Origin: Roseibium suaedae | GTDB lineage: Bacteria; Pseudomonadota; Alphaproteobacteria; Rhizobiales; Stappiaceae | Direction of reading: 5' to 3' | DNA: 64,000 bases | Assembly: GCF_900142725.1 (NCBI RefSeq) | Contig: NZ_FRBW01000002.1 | Span: 1-64,000, forward strand | In this document: piece by piece, positions 35,620-45,153 of the stretch | Numbering within the stretch: position 1 is the first letter of the stretch | Layout of the letters: the number at the start of each line of letters is the position of its first letter | Made by a program: the position numbers and the translations under genes | The notes under the pieces: model-generated | Seen by the model: only the letters and a program-made list of their open reading frames with translations | The model's database searches: none | Told to the model about the DNA's origin: nothing

Positions 35620-36369
35620 TCACTTCACCGCAGAATTGCCCCCATCGGCGAACAAGGCCGATCCGGTCACGAAGCTGGACTGGGGGCCAGCCAGGAAGAG
35701 GGCTGCTTGCGCGATTTCTTCGGGCCGGGCGATGCGCTTGACCGCATGCAACCCTGCCGCCCAGTCCTTCTGGGCCTGATCACCCGCCATTCCCGTATCC
35801 GTTCCGCCCGGCAACAGGGCATTCGCCCGGATCTGTCTCGCGCCATAGTCCGCCGTGATCCCTTTCACGAGGCCCTGCAACCCCGCCTTGGACGCGGCAT
35901 AGGCCGCCATTCCGGGAAAGCTGACACTGGTCCCGACAAAACTTGAGGTGAAGACAAGAGATCCGCCGCCGCCCTCCAGCATGGCAGGGATCTGATGGCG
36001 GCTTGCCAGAAAGGCGCTGGTCAGATTGACGGTCAGTGTCGCTTGCCAGTCGGACAGGTCCAGCTCGGCCAAATGCTTCATTGCCCCGACCGTTCCAGCA
36101 TTGTTGAAGGCGATATCCAGGCGGCCGAAGGCCTGCCTTGCCTGCTCGACCAGACGAACATGCGTGTCCTCGGACCTGACGTCTCCCATGACGATGCGCA
36201 CATCTCCGCCCTCATCGCGAAGGCTTTCCGCCACGGCGTCCAGCGCAGCCCCACCCCTTGCATTCAGCACCAGGGACGCGCCCTCGCGCGAAAACAGGCT
36301 GGCGGCGGCCCGCCCTATTCCTGAGGATGCACCGGTGATGATGGCGACTTTTCCGGACAAGATTCCCAT
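35620..36369 (-). CDS. Short-chain dehydrogenase/reductase
   Basis: This 249-residue classical SDR has the NAD(P)-binding TGASSGIGRA (residues 12-21), NNAG in the fourth strand, the catalytic Ser region SLVFTSSFVG, and the catalytic Tyr/Lys pair in MAAYAASKAGLQG. It is a cytoplasmic oxidoreductase whose substrate cannot be read from the sequence. The start at 36369 (MGILSGKVAIITG) is supported by AAGGAG seven bases upstream. It is divergent from the O-acetylhomoserine sulfhydrylase gene and converges on the outer-membrane protein gene. About 240 bases separate it from the divergent gene; I see no riboswitch there. Confidence 0.92.
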   Translation of the reverse strand: MGILSGKVAIITGASSGIGRAAASLFSREGASLVLNARGGAALDAVAESLRDEGGDVRIVMGDVRSEDTHVRLVEQARQAFGRLDIAFNNAGTVGAMKHLAELDLSDWQATLTVNLTSAFLASRHQIPAMLEGGGGSLVFTSSFVGTSVSFPGMAAYAASKAGLQGLVKGITADYGARQIRANALLPGGTDTGMAGDQAQKDWAAGLHAVKRIARPEEIAQAALFLAGPQSSFVTGSALFADGGNSAVK

Positions 36370-36610
36370 GCGTCTGCTCCTTGTTGCTGGAGCCTCAGGC
36401 ATAGGCATGGGCAGGGTGTGCGGACACCCGATATGCGAGCAGCATTCGCCCGGCACTCGTTTGCCCGGCCAAACGAAATGATATTCCTCTCCCTCCGCAT
36501 TTTGGGCAAGGCCCGTGACAATTTAGACGGGAATTCGCAATCCGCGCCCCCTTTACGCCTGCACCGGCATCGGCCAGTATGCCGCCAGTTCAGACTTGGA
36601 GGAAATAACG

Positions 36611-37894
36611 ATGAGTGAAGGCGCCCCTGGCTTTTCGACATTGGCGATCCACGCAGGAGCCCAGCCGGACCCGGCAACCGGCGCTCGTGCCACACCGATC
36701 TATCAGACCACATCCTTCGTCTTTGACGATGTGGATCATGCGGCGTCCCTCTTCGGTCTGCAGGCTTTCGGCAACATCTACACCCGCATCACCAACCCGA
36801 CGACCGCTGTTCTGGAAGAACGCGTCGCGGCGCTGGAAGGCGGCACGGCTGCTCTCGCCACGGCTTCGGGCCACTCGGCCCAGCTTCTTGCCTTCCACAC
36901 CTTGATGCAGCCGGGCGACAACATCGTTGCGGCCAAGAAGCTCTATGGCGGCTCCATCAACCAGCTCAACCACTCGTTCAAGAGCTTCGGCTGGGACGTG
37001 AAATGGGCCGAAGCCGACGACCTGTCAGCCTTTGAAGCTGCGATCGACGAGAGCACCAAGGCGATCTTCATCGAGAGCGTCGCCAATCCGGGCGGCGTTG
37101 TCATGGATATTGCCGGCATTTCGGCCATTGCCAAGGCCAAGCGCATTCCGCTGATCGTCGACAACACCATGGCCTCGCCCTATCTCTGCCGGCCGATCGA
37201 GCATGGTGCGGACATCGTCCTGCATTCGCTGACCAAATTCATGGGCGGCCACGGCAATTCCATGGGCGGCATCATCGTCGACGGTGGCAGCTTCGACTGG
37301 TCCGCTGACGACCGCTACCCGCTCCTGTCCAAGCCGCGCCCGGAATATCAGGGCATGGTGCTGCATGAGACCTTCGGCAACTTCGCCTTTGCCATCGCCT
37401 GCCGGGTCCTGGGCCTGCGCGATCTCGGGCCTGCCATCTCGCCGTTCAATGCCTTCATGATCCTGAATGGCATCGAGACCCTGCCGCTGCGCATGCAGAA
37501 GCATTGCGACAATGCCCTCAAGGTCGCCCTGCACCTCACGGCCCATCCGAAGGTGTCCTGGGTCTCCTACGCCGCCCTGCCGGGCGACAAGCACCACGCC
37601 ATGCAGCAGAAATACTGCCCCAAGGGCGGCGGCGCGGTGTTCACCTTCGGCCTGAAGGGCGGCTATGACGCCGGTGTCGGCCTCGTCTCCAATGTCCAGC
37701 TCTTCTCGCATCTGGCCAACATTGGCGACACCCGCAGCCTGATCATCCACCCGGCCTCCACCACCCACCGCCAGCTCTCCGACGCCCAGAAGACGGCGGC
37801 AGGCGCTGGCCCGGACGTGGTGCGCATCTCCGTCGGCATCGAAGACGCCGAGGACATCATCGCCGATCTGGACCAGGCCCTCGCACAGGTCTGA
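36611..37894 (+). CDS. metY: O-acetylhomoserine sulfhydrylase / aminocarboxypropyltransferase
   Basis: This 427-residue, PLP-dependent Cys/Met-metabolism enzyme makes homocysteine from O-acetylhomoserine and sulfide in methionine synthesis. It has the opening [71 protein letters not shown] and the Schiff-base lysine in [17 protein letters not shown]. Length and the C-terminal [18 protein letters not shown] fit the MetY/OAH sulfhydrylase branch rather than cystathionine enzymes. The ATG at 36611 follows GGAGG; a TTG at 36596 lies upstream of that site. The product would use homoserine from the hom enzyme at 9.5 kb, after acetylation by an enzyme outside the window. A large palindrome follows its stop. 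Confidence 0.93.
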   Translation: MSEGAPGFSTLAIHAGAQPDPATGARATPIYQTTSFVFDDVDHAASLFGLQAFGNIYTRITNPTTAVLEERVAALEGGTAALATASGHSAQLLAFHTLMQPGDNIVAAKKLYGGSINQLNHSFKSFGWDVKWAEADDLSAFEAAIDESTKAIFIESVANPGGVVMDIAGISAIAKAKRIPLIVDNTMASPYLCRPIEHGADIVLHSLTKFMGGHGNSMGGIIVDGGSFDWSADDRYPLLSKPRPEYQGMVLHETFGNFAFAIACRVLGLRDLGPAISPFNAFMILNGIETLPLRMQKHCDNALKVALHLTAHPKVSWVSYAALPGDKHHAMQQKYCPKGGGAVFTFGLKGGYDAGVGLVSNVQLFSHLANIGDTRSLIIHPASTTHRQLSDAQKTAAGAGPDVVRISVGIEDAEDIIADLDQALAQV

Positions 37895-38229
37895 TTTCGC
37901 AGGCACGTCTGCAGGATAACGTCTGCCAGACACCTCCACGACATCCTGGATCTGGCCGGTTGCAACCGGCCAGATCCAGCCTTTCAAGATCCAGCCTTCA
38001 AGCCAGAGGCTGGACACGCAGCCTTGCCAGGCGTTCGCCCTCCCTTGCCCCAGGATATTATCCGCCCTGCTGCAGGCGTCAGCTCATCCAGCTGGTGTCC
38101 TCCACTGCCACCAGCGGCAGACATCCTCCCGCACCGGATCATCCTGCCGCCATCAGGTCTTATGACTGCAGCTTCCGTGCTTTGCTCCTCCCCTCCCCGC
38201 TTTGTCTCCCTGTCCGCCCCTCCAGCCTG
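37895..38229. other. Convergent intergenic region, metY / dnaE2
   Basis: 335 bases without a gene. It contains the perfect palindrome at 37946-37979. That is followed immediately by two direct repeats of GATCCAGCCTT(T)CAA (about 37973-38001), the first sharing bases with the palindrome. From 38010 to 38229 I see nothing. Confidence 0.5.
37946..37979. terminator. Perfect 34-bp palindrome, probable bidirectional terminator
   Basis: The left arm is CTGGATCTGGCCGGTTG (17 bases, 37946-37962) and the right arm is its exact reverse complement, with no spacer. It lies between the convergent metY and dnaE2 genes. It lacks a long T run (GCCTTTC follows on the plus strand), so a Rho-independent role is probable but not certain. 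Confidence 0.55.
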
Positions 38230-41200
38230 TCAGTGAAAATCCCGGCTCGGAAACAGCCGTTTGGCCTGTTCTCTGGGATGGCGGGCGCTGACCCCGTAGC
38301 GCGGCGCACGCGGGGCATCATCGGCCTGCGGCTGGGTAATGCCGATGGCCGTATCGAGCGGATGACCGAGCTCCGACAGTTTGAAGGACAGATCCTCGAT
38401 GTGGTCGGCAATCAGATGCACCACGATCCCTTCTCGCTCCAGCCGCCCGGTCACCTTCAGCAGCCGCCCACCCATGACAATGCGCCGGAACCGCTCATAG
38501 ACCTTGGGCCAGACCACCACATTGGACACGCCGGTTTCATCTTCCAGCGTCAGGAAGATAACGCCGGACGCTGTGCCCGGACGCTGGCGGGTGATGACCA
38601 GACCGCAGACAGTGGTGCGGACAAGGGGGGCGGCCGCCAGCCGGTCATGGGGCGTCAAACCGGCAATGGCCGGGCGCAAAAGCTCCATCGGATGAGCCCG
38701 CAAGGTCAGGCGCATGGCGACATAGTCCTCCACCACCTCTTCGCCCAGATGCATGGCCGGCAGGGTGACCGAAGGCTCCCGCAGCCCCTCTCCATCCAGA
38801 GGATCCGAGAACAGCGGCAAAGGCGCTGGAGAGCGGATGGCCCGGACCTGCCACAGGGCATCGCGCCGGGTCAGCCCCATGCCGGAAAAGGCATCCGCCT
38901 CGCCCAGCCGCTCCAGCACCGCAGGCCCCACCCCTGCCCGCAGCCACAGGCTTTCAGGATCCGGATAGCCATTGCCCCGGGCCGCCACAATCCAGCCTGC
39001 GTCTTCCGACCGGAATCCCTTGATCTGCCGGAAGCCGAGCCGCAAGGCCAGCGTGCCATCACCCCGGCGCTCCAGGAGGTTGTCCCACTGGCTGTGGTTG
39101 ACGCAGACCGGCCGGATCTCCACCCCATGTTCACGGGCATCGCGCACGATCTGAGCCGGGGCATAAAAGCCCATCGGCTGGGAATTGAGCAAGGCACAGG
39201 CAAAGACCGCCGGATGGTGGCACTTCAGCCAGGAGGACACATAGGTGAGCATGGCAAAGGCGGCCGCGTGGCTTTCCGGAAAGCCGTATTCGGCAAAGCC
39301 TTCGATCTGGGAAAAGCACTGCTCTGCGATCTCCTGACTGTAACCATTGGACCTCATGCCCAGAATGAACTTCTCCCGGTGATTGCCAATGGTGCCCATG
39401 CGCCGGAACGAGGCCAGGGAGCGGCGCAAGTGATCTGCCTCCTCCGCCGTATAGCCAGCCCCGACCACAGCAATCTGCATGGCCTGTTCCTGGAACAAAG
39501 GTACGCCAAGGGTCTTGCGGGTCACCTCCTCCAGAGCCGGGCCGAAGGGCACCGGATCCTCCAGCCCCTGGCGCCTGCGCACATAGGGCTTGACCATGCC
39601 GCCCTGAATGGGCCCCGGCCGGACGATGGCCACCTCGATCACCAGATCATAGAATGTCGCCGGTTTCATCCGGGGCAGGAAGTTCATCTGCGCCCGGCTT
39701 TCCACCTGGAACACCCCGACCGCATCGGCCCGTTGCAGCATCCGGTAGGTCTCCCGGTCCTCCTGCGGCACAGTGTCCAGAGACAGGCTGAGCTTCTCGT
39801 GCTGCTCCAGAAGCTCGAAACTCTTGCGCAGGCAGGTGAGCATGCCAAGGGACAGGACATCGACCTTGAGAATGCCCAGAGCATCAATGTCGTCCTTGTC
39901 CCATTCGATCACCGTGCGGTTTTCCATCGCGGCATTCTCGATGGGGCACAGCTCATCCAGCCGGCCACGGGTGATGATGAACCCGCCAACATGCTGGCTG
40001 AGATGGCGCGGAAAACCGATGATCTCGCCGATCAGGCGGATGGTCTGCGCCAGCCGCCGGTCCTTGGGATCAAGCCCGAGTTCCTGCACCCGCCCTGTGT
40101 CCGCGCCGCTGTTGGACTGCCCCCAGATCTGGCCGGACAAGGCCGCCGTCACATCCTGGGACAGGCCCATGACCTTGCCCACCTCCCGGATCGCGGCGCG
40201 GGTACGGAAATGGATCACGGTGGCGCAAAGCCCCGCCCTGTGGCGGCCGTATTTGCCATAGATCCACTGAATCACCTCTTCCCGGCGCTCATGCTCGAAA
40301 TCAACGTCGATATCCGGCGGCTCCCCCCGGTGACGGGAGATGAACCGCTCGAACACCATGCCGATCACCTCCGGGCTGACATCCGTGATGCCGAGAAGAT
40401 AGCAGAGTACCGAATTGGCTGCCGACCCGCGCCCCTGACACAGGATGCCGCGCGAACGGGCCTCCTGCACGATGTCATGGACTGTCAGGAAATAGGCGGC
40501 AAAGCCCAGTTCGCCAACCAGAGCCAGCTCCTTGGTCATCAAGGCCAGAACCTTGCCGGGCACGCCCTCCGGATACCGGCGGGCCAGCCCTTCCCGCGAC
40601 AGGCGCTCCAGACGGTCCTGCGGCGTTTCCGTGCCGGAAATCTCGTTCGGATATTCATAGCTGAGTTCGGACAGGTCGAAGGCGCAGCGGGCCGCGATCT
40701 CGCAAGTCCGGCGCAGGGCCGCCGGGTAATGGCGGTAAAGCCGCGCCATATCCTCCGCCCCCTTCAGGCGGCGTTCCGCATTGGGCAGGGCCCGCGTGCC
40801 GATCCGGTCAATGGTGAGCCCTTCGCGCAGGCACGTCAGAACATCCGCCAGCTGGCGCCGGGCAGCCCGGTGCAGCAGAACATCGCCCACCGCCACCATG
40901 GGCGCCGAACTGCGCAAGGCCAAGGCCGCGCAGGCATCGAACCACGCCTGATCCGAGCCGTCATACCGCGGCGGGGCGCCCAGGAAGACCTGCCCCGGAT
41001 AGCGGCGCACAAGCGCTTTCAGGGGGGCTTCGGCCTGCGCCAGGTCCCCCGGCGGCAGAGCAATCAGGATCATGCCCTGGCAGCCCCGCTCCAGGTCAGC
41101 AAGGTCCAGATGGCAACCTGCCTTGTCCGCCCGGCGCTTGCCTTCGGTCAACAGCCGGGACAGACGGTGATAGGCTGCCCGGTCCAGGGGCAAGGCCAGC

Positions 41201-41577
41201 CACTCCAGCGGGCAATCGCGCAGCACAAGGCGCGAGCCGATGATCAGCTTGGGCAGACGCACCGGTTTCATGGGCGGCAGACCGGCATGATTGTCGTTCT
41301 GTGCCCTGTCCTGCGCCCTGTCCTCTCCCTCCCTTGCGGCCTCCTCCAGGCTCTTGCGCAGGGTCTTCAACGCCTTGTAGGCCCGCACGACCCCGGCCAG
41401 CGTGTTCCGGTCGGTGATCGCGATCGCCTCAAGACCGATTTCAGCCGCCTGGAACACCAGCTCCTCCGGATGCGAGGCACCGGTCAGAAAGGTGAAATTC
41501 GAGGTCACGCAGAGCTCGGCATAGCGCTGGGGAAAAGCTTCTGACAGGGCAATGACCGGACAGGCAGGCAGGCTCAT
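38230..41577 (-). CDS. dnaE2: Error-prone DNA polymerase III alpha homologue DnaE2 (ImuC)
   Basis: This 1115-residue damage-tolerance polymerase is induced in the SOS response and works with ImuA and ImuB. An N-terminal PHP domain (AELCVTSNFTFLTGASHPEELV, ITDRNTLAG) is followed by the C-family polymerase core with catalytic acidic residues in PDIDVDFEHERREEVI, then the helix-hairpin-helix and OB-fold regions (GVIFLTLEDETGVSNVVVW). It ends at a normal DnaE2 length. The start ATG at 41577 overlaps the imuB stop by four bases (ATGA), so translation is coupled. It lies third in the leftward imuA-imuB-dnaE2 operon under LexA boxes. It converges on metY. Confidence 0.96.
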   Translation of the reverse strand: MSLPACPVIALSEAFPQRYAELCVTSNFTFLTGASHPEELVFQAAEIGLEAIAITDRNTLAGVVRAYKALKTLRKSLEEAAREGEDRAQDRAQNDNHAGLPPMKPVRLPKLIIGSRLVLRDCPLEWLALPLDRAAYHRLSRLLTEGKRRADKAGCHLDLADLERGCQGMILIALPPGDLAQAEAPLKALVRRYPGQVFLGAPPRYDGSDQAWFDACAALALRSSAPMVAVGDVLLHRAARRQLADVLTCLREGLTIDRIGTRALPNAERRLKGAEDMARLYRHYPAALRRTCEIAARCAFDLSELSYEYPNEISGTETPQDRLERLSREGLARRYPEGVPGKVLALMTKELALVGELGFAAYFLTVHDIVQEARSRGILCQGRGSAANSVLCYLLGITDVSPEVIGMVFERFISRHRGEPPDIDVDFEHERREEVIQWIYGKYGRHRAGLCATVIHFRTRAAIREVGKVMGLSQDVTAALSGQIWGQSNSGADTGRVQELGLDPKDRRLAQTIRLIGEIIGFPRHLSQHVGGFIITRGRLDELCPIENAAMENRTVIEWDKDDIDALGILKVDVLSLGMLTCLRKSFELLEQHEKLSLSLDTVPQEDRETYRMLQRADAVGVFQVESRAQMNFLPRMKPATFYDLVIEVAIVRPGPIQGGMVKPYVRRRQGLEDPVPFGPALEEVTRKTLGVPLFQEQAMQIAVVGAGYTAEEADHLRRSLASFRRMGTIGNHREKFILGMRSNGYSQEIAEQCFSQIEGFAEYGFPESHAAAFAMLTYVSSWLKCHHPAVFACALLNSQPMGFYAPAQIVRDAREHGVEIRPVCVNHSQWDNLLERRGDGTLALRLGFRQIKGFRSEDAGWIVAARGNGYPDPESLWLRAGVGPAVLERLGEADAFSGMGLTRRDALWQVRAIRSPAPLPLFSDPLDGEGLREPSVTLPAMHLGEEVVEDYVAMRLTLRAHPMELLRPAIAGLTPHDRLAAAPLVRTTVCGLVITRQRPGTASGVIFLTLEDETGVSNVVVWPKVYERFRRIVMGGRLLKVTGRLEREGIVVHLIADHIEDLSFKLSELGHPLDTAIGITQPQADDAPRAPRYGVSARHPREQAKRLFPSRDFH

Positions 41578-43079
41578 GCGAACTCTCCCTGCACGAACCA
41601 GCCTGGGTTCTGCGGTGTATAAAACAGCCACAGCCGGTGTCCCTGCCGGGTTTCCACCTTCCAGTAGTCCCGGACACCCAGGCGCCAGTTGTCATCCTCC
41701 TGCCACCATTCCGGGGCGATACGCTCCGGCCCCTCGGCCCGGGCCGTGGTAAAGGCCATCCGGCGCCAGCGGAACTGGCTGGGCGGCTGCGCACCGGTCC
41801 CGGCAATGGCCACTGGGGGAAACAGACGCAAGGGCCGCTGCCGCCCAGCGCCCCACGTCCCTTTTGCCGGCCCTGAAGCACGCACGGACCCGCGATGAGA
41901 GCTGCACACCGGCTCGTTGAAGGCAGCGGGCGCAGTGGTGAAGCTGCGCTCGGGGATATGGCTGTCGAAGGGCTGGAACCGCTGGACATTTTCCAGGCCG
42001 ATGCGGGTGCCGATCCGGGTAATCAGATCACTGAGCCTGTCCTCTCCGGCCCGGGTCTGCGCCGTGCTGAGCTGCTCCACCGGCAAAGGCTCCACAAGAG
42101 TTGCCTCAAGACGCATCTGGTCGATGCCGAACCCGGCCTCCACCTCGCCAACCCCGCGCTCGAACAGGCGCAGGAGCCGGTCCGGATCGCGCATGGGCGC
42201 GGCAAGACGCAACCGGACGTCCTCGCTTTCCTGATCCACCCGGCGGAAAGTCAGCACAAGACAGCGGGCGCCGGCCTCCTGTGCCCTGAGCTTGGCGCAA
42301 AGCGGCTTCAGCAAGCGCTCCAGAGCCAGCATCACATCACCGGTCAGACCGATCGGATCCGGAAAACTGAGCCTCACGCCGTAATGCGGCGGGTCGCCTT
42401 CCGGCGCGAGCGCTTCAGGGGCCCGTCCGAAAGCCTGGTCCAGACGCGTCAGCAACTGGGGACCGAACCGGCGGGCAAGAGGCGCGCGGGCCGTTGCTTC
42501 CAGATCGGCAAGGGTGCGCAGGCCCAGCCGCTCAAGCGCCGTGACCAGAGTGCCTTCAAGCCGGAGAGCTGCCACGGGCAAGGCCTCCAGCGCCATGTCC
42601 GCCTGACCATAATGGGTGAGCGCCCAGGCCGCGCCACGGGAATGGGAACAGGCAACCTGCAGGCTGAGCCCGGCACGGGCCGCCCGCGCCCGCATATCCT
42701 CCAGCATGGCCGCCTCCCCACCCCAAAGATGGGTGGCCCCGGTGACATCCAGCATCAAGCCGTCGGTTCCCTCAATGCTGACCGAGGGGCAATAGCGGGT
42801 CGCCCAGCGCCGCAAGGTGGAGAGAAACCGCGCATCCAGATCGGGCCGGGCAAGATGACTGATCAGCTCGGGACAATAGGCCCGCGCGTCAGCAAAGCTC
42901 ATCCCGCGCGACAGCCCCGCCCGCTCCGCCTGCCGGTTCAGGCAGTGGATCCGGTTTGTGTTGTTTTGCGTGAGCGTCAAGACGAAGGGCGCTTCAACCG
43001 GCCGCGCCCGCAAGACCCGGTCGCTCGCCAACCGGGGAAACCACATGCAAACGATGCGTTTCCGGAGACCATCGAACAT
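41574..43079 (-). CDS. imuB: ImuB, catalytically inactive Y-family polymerase homologue
   Basis: This 501-residue protein is the adaptor of the ImuABC mutasome; it links DnaE2 to the sliding clamp. The N-terminal Y-polymerase fold is recognisable (RIVCMWFPRLASDRVLR, SFADARAYCPEL, SIEGTDGLMLDVTGATHLWGGE). The fingers/thumb regions and a long C-terminal extension follow (ERIAPEWWQEDDNWRLGVRDYWKVET is typical). The acidic catalytic residues of active Y polymerases are replaced, as in other ImuB proteins. The ATG at 43079 (MFDGLRKRIVCMW) is preferred over upstream codons. Its start lies inside the 3' end of imuA, and its stop overlaps the dnaE2 start. A second LexA-box-like site lies 15 bases upstream of its start. 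Confidence 0.94.
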   Translation of the reverse strand: MFDGLRKRIVCMWFPRLASDRVLRARPVEAPFVLTLTQNNTNRIHCLNRQAERAGLSRGMSFADARAYCPELISHLARPDLDARFLSTLRRWATRYCPSVSIEGTDGLMLDVTGATHLWGGEAAMLEDMRARAARAGLSLQVACSHSRGAAWALTHYGQADMALEALPVAALRLEGTLVTALERLGLRTLADLEATARAPLARRFGPQLLTRLDQAFGRAPEALAPEGDPPHYGVRLSFPDPIGLTGDVMLALERLLKPLCAKLRAQEAGARCLVLTFRRVDQESEDVRLRLAAPMRDPDRLLRLFERGVGEVEAGFGIDQMRLEATLVEPLPVEQLSTAQTRAGEDRLSDLITRIGTRIGLENVQRFQPFDSHIPERSFTTAPAAFNEPVCSSHRGSVRASGPAKGTWGAGRQRPLRLFPPVAIAGTGAQPPSQFRWRRMAFTTARAEGPERIAPEWWQEDDNWRLGVRDYWKVETRQGHRLWLFYTPQNPGWFVQGEFA

Positions 43080-43581
43080 GCCAGGCTCCAATTGTTCCTG
43101 TTTTGTTCTTTTTAATCTCCCAGCGCATGAAAGTCGAGTCCCCACCCGCTGCATCAAAGACCGGAGCCGCATGCCAGCGGCTCTCCGAGGCGTTGGACCC
43201 CATGCCCTCCGGCGTGATGCACAAGCCGGTCGTATGCCCCGCCTTGGCAGCCAGTTGAAGCCTGCGCCCTTCCCGGAGGCCGAGCGGCTGGGTGATCTCG
43301 ATCACCACACAGGCAACCGCCCCCGCCTTGAGCGCCTCTTCGGCAACAGCAAGGCTGTCGGTCTGGTTTTGGGACGAAGCCAGAAGCACGCGCCCTGGGT
43401 CGAAGAACGGCGCCAGCCCGGCAGGAGTTACCGCTTCAGGACACCAGGCCTCGCGCACCCACAGAACGGTCCCCTCGCTGGAAGCCGCAGAGACAGCCGC
43501 AAAACCGAAACTTCCCGGACCATGGACCTCATGGACCCGGGCAACGCGCAAGGGAAAGCAGGAGAAAAGATCAGTCCGCAT
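42994..43581 (-). CDS. imuA: ImuA, RecA-like mutasome accessory protein
   Basis: This 195-residue protein is the first gene of the SOS mutagenesis operon. It has weak RecA/SulA-like sequence: an N-terminal VHEVHGPGSFGFAAVSA segment, LWVREAWCPEAVTP, VLLASSQNQTDSLAVAEEAL and VACVVIEIT. These match the ImuA family pattern, and length is as expected for the short alphaproteobacterial forms. It is thought to interact with RecA and ImuB. The reading frame continues 86 bases into imuB, giving an unusually long overlap. A LexA box (GTTC-N7-GTTC) lies 43 bases upstream of the ATG at 43581. The ribosome site is poor. Confidence 0.88.
   Translation of the reverse strand: MRTDLFSCFPLRVARVHEVHGPGSFGFAAVSAASSEGTVLWVREAWCPEAVTPAGLAPFFDPGRVLLASSQNQTDSLAVAEEALKAGAVACVVIEITQPLGLREGRRLQLAAKAGHTTGLCITPEGMGSNASESRWHAAPVFDAAGGDSTFMRWEIKKNKTGTIGAWHVRWSPETHRLHVVSPVGERPGLAGAAG
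43094..43108. promoter_or_regulatory. Second LexA-box-like site, inside imuA, just upstream of imuB
   Basis: The plus strand reads GTTC-CTGTTTT-GTTC, an exact GTTC-N7-GTTC match, 14 bases before the imuB start codon and within the coding end of imuA. The direct repeat is in the opposite orientation to the site at 43625. It may be a true internal SOS site or a coincidence of coding sequence. Confidence 0.5.
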
Positions 43582-43624
43582 GATGTCAGCTTACTATGAA
43601 CGCCAGGAACGCATCGACAAAACA

Positions 43625-43639
43625 GAACATAAGAAGAAC
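43625..43639 (-). promoter_or_regulatory. LexA (SOS) box of imuA-imuB-dnaE2
   Basis: The minus strand reads GTTC-TTCTTAT-GTTC, an exact alphaproteobacterial LexA direct repeat (GTTC-N7-GTTC), 43 bases before the imuA start codon and in the expected orientation. Confidence 0.88.
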
Positions 43640-43718
43640 AAATAGCTCTTTTCCGCCCCATGTGACAAGCCGGTCCGGCAAGGAAGCGCTGGACAGGTAC
43701 GGACAAAACAAACTCCCC

Positions 43719-45110
43719 CTAGGCCTTCATTGCCTTCTCCAGAGCCGCATAGATCCGGTTGTCGGCCATATGGGCCACGTTGAAGCGCAGGAAGGGACCG
43801 GCGCTCTGGGTCACGCTGAAGACATTGCCGGGCGCGAGGATCACCCGCTCCTGCATGCAACGCCGGGCAACATCCGAGGATGTCAGCCCTTCCGGCAACC
43901 GGCACCAGAGATAGAACCCGCCCCGTGGGATGACCCAGGGCACAAGCCCCAGCGAGGCGAGCCGCGAGGCTGTCTCCTCACGCGCCGTGGTCAGTCTCTG
44001 GCGGATGTCATCCATGTGCCGCCGGTAGCTGCCGCCAGTCAGGATGCCCGTGATGATGGAGACGGCCACCGGACTGGGGCCGGAAAAGCTGGTGGCGATT
44101 TGAAGATCGGTCAGGCCATCGATCCAGTCCTGCCGGGCGGCGATATAACCGCAGCGGATCGAGGCGGAGAGGATCTTTGAAAAGCTGCCGATGCGGATGA
44201 CCCGGCTGAGCCCGTCCAGAACCGCCAGGCGGGGCGACAGCGCAGGCTCGAAATCCGCAAAGATGTCATCCTCGACAATCGTCATGCCATGAGCTGCGGC
44301 GGCACTCAGGACCCTATAGGCCGTCTGGGGAGAAAGAGACGCGCCGGTCGGATTATGCAGCGCCGAATTGGTGATGTAGAGACGCGGCTTTTCCGCGGCC
44401 ACGATCTGCCCGAAAAGCTCAACATCGGGACCATCCGGCGTAAAGGGCACGGAAACCATGCGCACCTGATGCGCCCGCAACAAGGCCTGGAAATTGAAGT
44501 AACAGGGATCGTCCAGCAGAACCGTATCCCCCGGCCGCAACAACAGGCGGCAGATCAGGTCGATGGCCTGTGTGCCGGACCCCGTCAGCATGAGCTGAGA
44601 CGCGGTTGCCGGAAGCCCCTCCTCGGCGAAGCGGCCGATCAGCAGGCGGCGCAGCTCCAGAGCGCCCCTGGTGCTGCCATAGTCGGTCAGAAGCGCTGCC
44701 TCGCCCCGGCTCATGGCCCTCAGCCCCTTGCGGATCGCGCCATTGGGCATCCAGCTGGCCGGAAGCCAGCCACAGCCCGGCATGAGATCCGAGGCCCTTG
44801 CATCCAGAGACAGGCGGGACACCCAGAAAGGGTCGACGCTCTGCTCTCTGGGCTCCCCCATCTCCGCCAGCGCCATCGGTGGCAGATCCACGCCGGTCAC
44901 ATAGAACCCGGCCCCGCGCCGCGCCCGCAGAACCCCCTCGGCCTCCAGCCGGGCATAGGCCTCTGCCACCGTCGAAGGCGATGCCTTCATGTCACGGGCA
45001 AAGTCCCGGATCGACGGCAAACGGTCGCCGGGGGAAAGCGAACGGTTTGCGATCCGCATCCGCACCACTTCCATCAGCGCTTCCGTTCGTGTCGGCTTGT
45101 CCGCTTCCAT
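43719..45110 (-). CDS. MocR/PdxR-type regulator (GntR helix-turn-helix fused to class I aminotransferase domain)
   Basis: This 463-residue transcription regulator has an N-terminal GntR winged helix (DRLPSIRDFARDMKASPSTVAEAYARLEAEGVL) and a large aminotransferase-like domain. In that domain the PLP-binding elements are kept: NPTGASLSP, IVEDDIFADFEP and the lysine in RIGSFSKILSASIRCGY. These proteins bind PLP and an amino compound and control a neighbouring gene. The EamA-type exporter is divergent 146 bases away, and a perfect 20-bp palindrome lies in the spacer at 45154, so control of the exporter and autoregulation are likely. The start at 45110 (MEADKPTRTEAL) is chosen over a longer reading that begins at 45158, inside the operator. 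Confidence 0.9.
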   Translation of the reverse strand: MEADKPTRTEALMEVVRMRIANRSLSPGDRLPSIRDFARDMKASPSTVAEAYARLEAEGVLRARRGAGFYVTGVDLPPMALAEMGEPREQSVDPFWVSRLSLDARASDLMPGCGWLPASWMPNGAIRKGLRAMSRGEAALLTDYGSTRGALELRRLLIGRFAEEGLPATASQLMLTGSGTQAIDLICRLLLRPGDTVLLDDPCYFNFQALLRAHQVRMVSVPFTPDGPDVELFGQIVAAEKPRLYITNSALHNPTGASLSPQTAYRVLSAAAAHGMTIVEDDIFADFEPALSPRLAVLDGLSRVIRIGSFSKILSASIRCGYIAARQDWIDGLTDLQIATSFSGPSPVAVSIITGILTGGSYRRHMDDIRQRLTTAREETASRLASLGLVPWVIPRGGFYLWCRLPEGLTSSDVARRCMQERVILAPGNVFSVTQSAGPFLRFNVAHMADNRIYAALEKAMKA

Positions 45111-45153
45111 GATACCAAGACCACTCGCCCATCTGTATTGATGATTGAAACCA

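Noticed and set aside
36370..36610. Possible SAM-II or SAM/SAH riboswitch upstream of metY
   Set aside because: Such elements are common before alphaproteobacterial met genes, but I could not match the conserved bases or the pseudoknot here.
37960..41544. A 1194-codon open frame on the plus strand opposite dnaE2
   Set aside because: It is the antisense of a GC-rich, highly conserved polymerase gene. Its translated composition is Arg/Gln/His/Pro-rich with no domain.
43598..43610. GAAC-GCCAG-GAAC as a further LexA site before imuA
   Set aside because: The spacer is 5, not 7 bases, so it does not fit the LexA direct repeat.
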